A stretch of DNA of 10,665 nt from contig JAEZVR010000039.1 in the NCBI GenBank assembly GCA_023420715.1, positions 1 to 10,665 of the forward strand. The letters run 5' to 3'. The position numbers and the translations under genes are program-made. Source of the stretch: Bacillota bacterium (lineage in GTDB: Bacteria > Bacillota > Clostridia > Saccharofermentanales > Fastidiosipilaceae). Shown here one piece after another: positions 6,224 through 10,665 of this stretch (its first letter is position 1; every line of letters begins with the position of its first letter). Below the pieces are notes generated by a model. It searched no databases and was not told the origin of the DNA. It saw only the letters and a program-made list of their open reading frames with translations.

Positions 6224-7393
6224 TTAGTACTGTACCCAAATCGAACCCAGATTTGCCGATTCGACACATTTTTCGACCCACTTCACGCCTTCACGTCCCG
6301 CTTCAACATCTGGATACCAATAATCTTTTAAGAAGGCTTCATCGCCTGCCTCTTTTGCTTCGATGGCCTGCGCAAAACGATAGTAAAGGTTGGCCCAAGA
6401 TTCAAATAAACCTTCTGCATGACCTGCCCCAATACGGTTATCCACATTTGCAATCGAATGCAAGTAACCTGTGCCACGCTCCAAAATTCGCACAGGTTCA
6501 CCGAAGGCTTCAAAAGTCATCTGGTTTGGATGTTCTGCCCACCAAGATACCGTGGCTTTCGTCCCAATAATTTTAATTTTCAAGCCGTGATTTGACCCGC
6601 AGGCAATAGAACTACACCACAGGTGCGCCAAGCCACCATTGGCAAGATTCATCAAGACATAAGCATTGTCTTCTAGTGGTTCGCGCGAAGAAATGAAGGC
6701 TTTTTTGCTGCACCATAGAGAGGTAATTTTAAAGTCTGGTACCATCATTTCCGCCAAATACAACGGATGGGTTCCGAGATCCCCCAGGACAAAACTCGGT
6801 CCAGCAAAGGCCGGATCTGTCCGCCATTTTTGGCCCGCTGCTAAATCGGCAGATTGCTGTGTATTACCACCATGCGCAAATTCCATCTGCACGATACGGA
6901 TATCTCCCAATTCGCCACGCTGAATCATTTCACGGGCTTGCAACAGTAACTGATGACCAGCATAGCCATAAGAAACGGCAAAGATTCGATCTTTTTGTTT
7001 GGCTAATGCCACCAATTCATCAGCCTGTTCCACGGTAAAACAAAGCGGTTTTTCGCAATAAACATGAAGATTCGCTTCTAAGGCTGCTTTTGAAATTTCA
7101 TAATGCGTATTATTCGGTGTGGCAATGGTAACCGCCTGTATGCCGTCAGGACGTTTTGCTTCTTGTGCAAACATCTCACGATAATCTGCATAGCACCGAT
7201 TTGGTTCAACATGCAACTGTGCACCAAAGTCACGCCCTTTTTGGGGATCGATGTCAAATGCACCTGCAACCAGTTCAAAGGTAAAATCTCGCAAAGCGGC
7301 TGAACGATGAATATAACCAATGGCAGAACCTTTGCCACCACCTACCATACCCCAACGAATAGGCATTTCTGTTCGCTTTTCTCCACAATACAT
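6224..7393 (-). CDS. Gfo/Idh/MocA-family NAD(P)-dependent sugar dehydrogenase
   Basis: The 389-residue protein has an N-terminal Rossmann fold and a C-terminal alpha/beta dehydrogenase domain. The dinucleotide loop is VGGGKGSAIG (17-26), followed by ATPNNTH (91-97) and the catalytic EKP (114-116). In the second domain GDLGTH at 204-209 supplies the conserved Asp and His of the active site, preceded by WRTDP and AGPS. The long insertion-rich pattern beginning GGGKGSAIGYIHRSAA is that of the subfamily oxidising sugar or glycoside carbons, often C3, rather than simple inositol 2-dehydrogenase; the true substrate is not known. The ATG at 7393 has AGAGG 5 bases upstream; the GTG two codons earlier falls on that site, and a later ATG at 7366 is possible. 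It leads a two-gene operon with the IolE-like protein and sits next to an AraC regulator. Confidence 0.88.
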   Translation of the reverse strand: MYCGEKRTEMPIRWGMVGGGKGSAIGYIHRSAALRDFTFELVAGAFDIDPQKGRDFGAQLHVEPNRCYADYREMFAQEAKRPDGIQAVTIATPNNTHYEISKAALEANLHVYCEKPLCFTVEQADELVALAKQKDRIFAVSYGYAGHQLLLQAREMIQRGELGDIRIVQMEFAHGGNTQQSADLAAGQKWRTDPAFAGPSFVLGDLGTHPLYLAEMMVPDFKITSLWCSKKAFISSREPLEDNAYVLMNLANGGLAHLWCSSIACGSNHGLKIKIIGTKATVSWWAEHPNQMTFEAFGEPVRILERGTGYLHSIANVDNRIGAGHAEGLFESWANLYYRFAQAIEAKEAGDEAFLKDYWYPDVEAGREGVKWVEKCVESANLGSIWVQY

Positions 7394-7432
7394 AGGCACC
7401 TCTTTTCCATTGCATAAGCAGGTATTTGCTTC

Positions 7433-7471
7433 ATTTTAGTGCCTCAGAACAAAAAACAATTGCCTTTTGTT
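7433..7471 (-). promoter_or_regulatory. Candidate promoter and inverted repeat before the sugar operon
   Basis: On the minus strand a -10 like TAAAAT lies at 7438-7433. The -35 region at the usual spacing is poor; the nearest TTGTTT (7459-7454) is only 15 bases away. The inverted repeat AACAAAA (7448-7454) / TTTTGTT (7465-7471), 10 bases apart, covers that -35 region. A weak -35 with a symmetric site beside it suits control by an activator such as the adjacent AraC protein. The repeats are A/T-rich, so chance is possible. Confidence 0.3.
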
Positions 7472-7511
7472 GCGTGCTTTTTAGAGATAAACAAAGGTTT
7501 GGGTATACATC

Positions 7512-7540
7512 AAAAAACCGCATTGTTTAAATCTTGCGGT
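7512..7540 (-). terminator. Terminator overlapping the AraC stop codon
   Basis: On the minus strand ACCGCA (7540-7535) pairs with TGCGGT (7522-7517), with a 12-base loop, and is followed by a run of T (7517-7512). The 5' arm lies in the codons for the last residues of the AraC protein and the TAA is in the loop. Confidence 0.75.
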
Positions 7541-8381
7541 GCATCTTTTTACGATAGGCATTCGGGGAACAGCCAACCACCTGATTAAATGTTCTGGTAA
7601 ATAAACTGTTGCTGCTATATCCAACACTTGCAGCCACCTCAGATATTGGCATATTGGTATCTGTTAATAAGGATTGAGATTCACCAATACGGCGACGGCT
7701 CACATATTGCATTGGAGAAATACCAGAAAAAGACTTGAACACATGCGCAATATAGTAAGGATTGAGATAAAGCGCCTGTCCAATTTGTTTTAAGGTGATG
7801 TCCTCCTTATAATGTGCATCAATCCATTGCTTAATTTTTAACCCTAAATCTGTCGCTGTTTTTTGATCTCGTTCAGTCTGACCAACAGCCATCCGGCGTA
7901 TATATAACAGCAAACTTCGCCCCAAATATTGTGCCAATTCATAGGCAGATGCTTCATCCACCATCATATGCTGATAAATACTCACAAACAAATTTCGGAT
8001 AACGCCGATATCGTCCAGTGTCTTGATCAGCGGCTGTTGTCCGAGTGGCAAGAGATGATTTTCCGGCAGGCCTTGAACAAAAACCCGGTCAAAGGCCAAT
8101 ACATAAACTTCCAAATCCTCACTGACCTCGATATATTCTTCGTGCAAGAGACCGGCTGAATAAACCAAGACATCTCCTTGCGCAACCTCATAAGCTTGGT
8201 GATCAATGACATGATGTGCCCAGCCTTTATCAATAAAAACAAGTTCTAAACGATCGTCATGCTGATGGATGAAGCGCGGACGATTCACATAGGCTGCGTC
8301 GGCATAAACCACCGAAACAACTCGTGGTTGCTGATACCGATCAAATGTCGATTGAAAGGGTGAAGCTTTTATAGAATGCAC
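7527..8381 (-). CDS. AraC-family transcriptional regulator with cupin sensor domain
   Basis: The 284-residue protein has an N-terminal cupin-like ligand domain (about 30-100; RFIHQHDDRLELVFIDKG and AQGDVLVYSAGLLHEE are typical) and a C-terminal double helix-turn-helix domain (about 182-281). The first HTH covers ITLKQIGQALYLNPYYIAHV (195-214) and the second SEVAASVGYSSNSLFTRTF (247-265), followed by the classic CSPNAYRK ending. Such proteins bind a small sugar or related effector and activate nearby catabolic operons, so the dehydrogenase/isomerase pair just downstream is the likely target. The start is GTG at 8381, with AAAGGAG 7 bases upstream; no ATG fits better. A perfect TATAAT at 8407-8402 lies very close, so the leader may be extremely short. 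It lies after the tRNA-Trp terminator and has its own terminator at its end. Confidence 0.93.
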   Translation of the reverse strand: MHSIKASPFQSTFDRYQQPRVVSVVYADAAYVNRPRFIHQHDDRLELVFIDKGWAHHVIDHQAYEVAQGDVLVYSAGLLHEEYIEVSEDLEVYVLAFDRVFVQGLPENHLLPLGQQPLIKTLDDIGVIRNLFVSIYQHMMVDEASAYELAQYLGRSLLLYIRRMAVGQTERDQKTATDLGLKIKQWIDAHYKEDITLKQIGQALYLNPYYIAHVFKSFSGISPMQYVSRRRIGESQSLLTDTNMPISEVAASVGYSSNSLFTRTFNQVVGCSPNAYRKKMHRKI

Positions 8382-8401
8382 AAAATATCTCCTTTGTCAT
8401 C

Positions 8402-8407
8402 ATTATA
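8402..8407 (-). promoter_or_regulatory. Possible -10 box for the AraC gene
   Basis: TATAAT is perfect on the minus strand, but no -35 match lies 16-18 bases upstream. The start of transcription would be near 8395, leaving about 14 bases before the GTG, just enough to hold the AAAGGAG site. The weak -35 may mean activator dependence, or the match is chance. Confidence 0.3.
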
Positions 8408-8438
8408 CAAAAGAAGACAAGGTAGACCTCAGCGGCAT

Positions 8439-8466
8439 AAAAATAGACGCCTTAACCGGCGTCTAT
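8439..8466 (-). terminator. Terminator after tRNA-Trp
   Basis: On the minus strand ATAGACGCC (8466-8458) pairs perfectly with GGCGTCTAT (8451-8443), with a 6-base loop, and continues into TTTTT (8443-8439). It begins 4 bases after the tRNA CCA end, so it should end the tRNA transcript and separate it from the AraC gene. Confidence 0.9.
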
Positions 8467-8469
8467 AAG

Positions 8470-8545
<76 letters not shown>

Positions 8546-8559
8546 ATGAAGCTTTAAAT

Positions 8560-8588
8560 ATCTTAATCAAGGGTATTTTTTTTGTCAA
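8560..8588 (-). promoter_or_regulatory. Promoter for tRNA-Trp
   Basis: On the minus strand a perfect TTGACA (8588-8583) is followed after exactly 17 bases by TAAGAT (8565-8560). The start would fall near 8553, about 8 bases before the mature tRNA 5' end, as is usual for tRNA genes. The spacer holds a run of eight A. Confidence 0.8.
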
Positions 8589-8600
8589 GTCAGTTGCCAT

Positions 8601-8629
8601 TAAACATGAGATCGGGCATCCTGTATAAC
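8601..8629 (+). promoter_or_regulatory. Weak candidate promoter for crcB
   Basis: TAAACA (8601-8606) and TATAAC (8624-8629) are 17 bases apart on the plus strand, divergent from the tRNA promoter. Each box has mismatches. Transcription would start near 8636 and include only the AGATCT hairpin of the leader. Confidence 0.35.
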
Positions 8630-8668
8630 AAAAATACAGATCTAAAAGATCTTCATAACCGATCAGGA
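8610..8668 (+). other. Cluster of inverted repeats before crcB
   Basis: Three inverted repeats are packed here: GATCGG (8610-8615) with CCGATC (8659-8664); CTGTAT (8621-8626) with ATACAG (8634-8639); and AGATCT (8638-8643) with AGATCT (8647-8652), 3 bases apart. In addition TCCTG (8619-8623) can pair with CAGGA (8664-8668), which contains the crcB ribosome-binding site. The latter could hide that site if the whole region is transcribed. It lacks the conserved bases of the known fluoride riboswitch. A role as operator or RNA leader is inference. Confidence 0.4.
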
Positions 8669-8675
8669 GAAACCG

Positions 8676-9041
8676 ATGTTTGCCGTAGCGATTGGCGGCG
8701 CCTGTGGTGCCGTACTCAGATATTTTTTAAGTCAAATTGGGAAAAATATTGCTTTTCCACTTGCAACCATCGGGATCAATCTGCTTGGCTGTTTCATCGC
8801 TGGCATCGTTTTTGCCTTAGAAATTCAAAGTCGACTCAAACCGTCAACCATTCAATTTTTTAAAATTGGTTTTTGCGGTAGCTTAACCACTTTTTCAACC
8901 TTTAGCCTAGATACATTTTCTTTGCTTAAACACGGCCAATACGGCCTTGCCCTGTGCAATATTTCACTCCAAGTTATATTAGGTATTGCCTGTGTCATTT
9001 TTGGTTTTATCCTCGGAAAATGGGTCACCCGTATGACTTAA
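8676..9041 (+). CDS. crcB: CrcB/Fluc fluoride ion channel
   Basis: The 121-residue protein has four membrane segments and the full set of CrcB signatures: GGACGAVLRYF at 7-17, GINLLGCFIAG at 33-43 with the pore Asn (N35), and GFCGSLTTFSTFS at 65-77, which carries the phenylalanine and threonine residues of the fluoride path. CrcB proteins work as dual-topology dimers in the cytoplasmic membrane and let toxic fluoride leave the cell. Length is normal for the family. AGGAG lies 6 bases before the ATG. Only one copy is present in the window, so a homodimer is expected unless a partner lies elsewhere. It is the only plus-strand gene, divergent from tRNA-Trp and convergent with the lipoprotein gene. 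Confidence 0.95.
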   Translation: MFAVAIGGACGAVLRYFLSQIGKNIAFPLATIGINLLGCFIAGIVFALEIQSRLKPSTIQFFKIGFCGSLTTFSTFSLDTFSLLKHGQYGLALCNISLQVILGIACVIFGFILGKWVTRMT

Positions 9042-9067
9042 CATGCGTTGTATCCTGCCCTTTCCAC

Positions 9068-9099
9068 AAAAAACGGGAGCACCACTTGGTGTGCCCCCG
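9068..9099 (-). terminator. Terminator of the lipoprotein gene
   Basis: On the minus strand CGGGGGCACACCA (9099-9087) folds back on TGGTGCTCCCG (9084-9074) with a small internal mismatch, followed by TTTTTT (9073-9068). It lies 28 bases after the lipoprotein stop. It also sits downstream of crcB, but the plus strand has no T run after it, so for crcB it is at best weak. Confidence 0.85.
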
Positions 9100-9126
9100 C
9101 GATAATGGATACTGTCTTTAGATAAT

Positions 9127-10482
9127 TTAATCTGGCAAATGCAACAATCTAAGCGTTGCTTCTTCATCCCCATTGCGTTTAACAAGGAATACCGCATAAT
9201 GATCAAAAAACCTTACCAGTTTATAATAACCACTCTTCTCCAATTTAAAATCACTGACCTCAATCAGATTTCCAGTTTTCACATCAAAGAGTATCGGTAA
9301 TCCACCAGATTGAGCAAGACCCATGAATCGTTTATTGCCTTCCAAAGCGAACAGTGAATAGGACACATCATCTGCCGATGCCGTACTCATCTCATACTCA
9401 ATGAATGGCATTTTCTTGTGATTGACAATCCCAACAATATGCTGCTGCCGTTTATCCGGCTGACCTGAATGCCCCAACGATTCAATGGCAAAATAGCGAT
9501 CGCCATATTGAATAACGCTCAAATAAGCACCTTCGGCTTCAGCCACTTCAGAACCTGGATCATCACCTGATTTTGATCGACAAATCTCCGACATGATGGT
9601 TTGGGACGAATGCGCCTCGTTGGATGAAGACTTCATGCGCAACCACACAAAATGGCTTCCCGTTTCTTTTTCTAAACTCAGATGATCGTGAACGCCTTCT
9701 TCTGCTTTGATTTGGTCCAAAATGTGCACATCTCCTGAAGTCCGATCCACAAGAGAGACACAGGAATATAACGTTTTATCCACTTCCTTCGGATAGATTA
9801 AGCCAATCTCTTTGTCCGCCATCACAAGACTAGAAGGGAAAAGTTCTAGATATTGATTATGTTTAACGGCTTCATCTGTATACGTTTCTGTCAAAAGGGT
9901 TTTCACTTGAGCGCTGTTGCGATCCAAACAAAGCAGTGACCACGATGGGTCATGTTCTGCATCCCCTTGATTAACTTCCGTCCAAAACACTTGCGTGTCA
10001 TCCCCTTGCGCAGACCGAATAAAACCATTCGGCTGCCTGACTTCAGCTAGATAGGTGAGTGTGTGATCTGCAAGTGCATAACTGGCTAAAACATCTGAAG
10101 ATACTTTGTCTGGGAATCCTTGTTTAACACCTTTAAAGGTTTCCAAGTCCTGCTGGTTCAAGCAGATTAAAAAACAGCCTTCCTGCCACTCATCTAAAAA
10201 AACTTGGGCTGGCAGTTCTGAAAAATTTTTAATTTCTTCAAACGAATAAGCCGGATCTTTTTGGATCTGCGCATATGACAAATAGCCTGGCTTTTGTAAC
10301 GTTTCCCCATGATTCATAGACGCACCATGAGATACGCTAGGTTCACCTGAAACGGATGGCGTTGATATGGATGGCGTTTGAGTGGAATCTGTTTGAGCCG
10401 GTGTGGCGGAACAAGCTACGGATAAAAATAACAGACACCCAACACAGGTAAAGCTTATCCACGGTTTAAATAAATGTTTCAT
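9127..10482 (-). CDS. Unrecognised secreted lipoprotein
   Basis: The 451-residue protein begins with a signal peptide (basic MKHLFK, hydrophobic core about 9-22) ending in LSVAC, so C24 is the probable lipid-bearing residue; the -3 position is Ser, which makes the lipobox slightly unusual. Residues about 25-65 are rich in Ser, Thr, Pro and His, a typical flexible tether. The rest is a globular extracytoplasmic domain that I do not recognise. It has several recurring units of short strands ending in a turn, such as SLLCLDRNSAQVKTLL, SCVSLVDRTSGDVHIL and PILFDVKTGNLIEV, which suggests a beta-propeller-like fold; this is by eye only. The start at 10482 is set by AAGGAGG 6 bases upstream and by the signal peptide; an in-frame GTG at 10581 would spoil it. 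It is a single-gene unit with a strong terminator. Confidence 0.8.
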   Translation of the reverse strand: MKHLFKPWISFTCVGCLLFLSVACSATPAQTDSTQTPSISTPSVSGEPSVSHGASMNHGETLQKPGYLSYAQIQKDPAYSFEEIKNFSELPAQVFLDEWQEGCFLICLNQQDLETFKGVKQGFPDKVSSDVLASYALADHTLTYLAEVRQPNGFIRSAQGDDTQVFWTEVNQGDAEHDPSWSLLCLDRNSAQVKTLLTETYTDEAVKHNQYLELFPSSLVMADKEIGLIYPKEVDKTLYSCVSLVDRTSGDVHILDQIKAEEGVHDHLSLEKETGSHFVWLRMKSSSNEAHSSQTIMSEICRSKSGDDPGSEVAEAEGAYLSVIQYGDRYFAIESLGHSGQPDKRQQHIVGIVNHKKMPFIEYEMSTASADDVSYSLFALEGNKRFMGLAQSGGLPILFDVKTGNLIEVSDFKLEKSGYYKLVRFFDHYAVFLVKRNGDEEATLRLLHLPD

Positions 10483-10548
10483 ATTCCACCTCCTTGAAAT
10501 ATGCGTTTGCCCGCTATACCACTGACTTCCAAGAACATCACTTTCATT

Positions 10549-10583
10549 CAGGTGGATCTCACACCTGCTTATAAACCGCACAT
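10549..10583 (-). other. Leader mini-ORF and hairpin before the lipoprotein gene
   Basis: On the minus strand GGAGG is followed after 8 bases by ATG-TGC-GGT-TTA-TAA (10583-10569), a four-codon reading frame MCGL. Directly after it the hairpin CAGGTG (10567-10562) / CACCTG (10554-10549) has a 7-base loop. It is about 65 bases ahead of the lipoprotein start. The rest of 10483-10665 shows no clear promoter. The mini-ORF may be chance. Confidence 0.3.
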
Positions 10584-10665
10584 TGGACCGCCCTCCATCT
10601 CATTGTTTTATGAATTTTTTGTTAACTTTTACAATTCAAGCATACGCCTTTTTAAGCCCGTTTCA

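Noticed and set aside
6205..6267. 21-residue N-terminal extension of the IolE-like protein
   Set aside because: It overlaps the end of the dehydrogenase gene, family similarity starts at the ATG at 6204, and GGAGG is placed for that ATG.
8546..8675. Fluoride riboswitch upstream of crcB
   Set aside because: The conserved GATGG-like and CTGATG-like segments and the pseudoknot layout of that RNA are not present; only simple inverted repeats are.
10483..10581. N-terminal extension of the lipoprotein from a GTG at 10581
   Set aside because: It would bury the signal peptide and lies upstream of a perfect AAGGAGG that serves the ATG at 10482.

Overview
The window looks like a stretch of a Bacillota (Firmicutes-like) chromosome of moderate GC. 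The evidence is strong GGAGG-type ribosome-binding sites in front of nearly every gene, compact rho-independent terminators, a lipoprotein with a Ser/Thr/Pro tether, and genes typical of gut or host-associated clostridial relatives. The exact lineage cannot be told. No insertion sequence, phage gene, integrase, CRISPR array or rRNA is visible. Almost everything is on the minus strand; only crcB is on the plus strand.

Layout, in direction of minus-strand transcription (right to left). At 10482-9127 is an unrecognised secreted lipoprotein, ending at a good terminator (9068-9099) and convergent with crcB (8676-9041, plus strand, fluoride channel). Next is tRNA-Trp(CCA) (8545-8470) with its own promoter and terminator. 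An AraC-family regulator (8381-7527) follows; its terminator stem begins inside its last codons. A two-gene carbohydrate module comes next: a Gfo/Idh/MocA dehydrogenase (7393-6224) and an IolE-like TIM-barrel sugar isomerase/dehydratase (6204-5287), with an inverted repeat upstream as a possible regulator site. A radical SAM protein with a CX4CX2C cluster motif (5092-4205) and a MATE-family efflux pump (4104-2665) with a recognisable promoter follow.

The most unusual part is the left end, a tightly packed minus-strand operon: cytidylate-kinase-like protein (2587-1949), MotA/TolQ/ExbB-type proton-channel subunit (1964-1299), ExbD/TolR-type subunit carrying the membrane Asp (1297-713), a second small membrane protein whose outer domain also resembles ExbD (741-349), and a DUF1643 protein (349 to beyond base 1, truncated by the window edge). 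Neighbouring reading frames overlap or nearly touch at every junction, so these five are very probably one translationally coupled unit. An ion-driven ExbB/ExbD-type energiser without TonB, Tol, OmpA-like or flagellar partners, tied to a nucleotide-kinase-like protein and DUF1643, is the best candidate here for an undescribed system. Its function is not known to me and is not inferable beyond 'ion-powered envelope machine'.

The AraC regulator probably controls the dehydrogenase/isomerase pair beside it, which would act on inositol or a related (possibly 3-keto) sugar. The MATE pump, radical SAM protein, CrcB and lipoprotein look like independent single-gene units.
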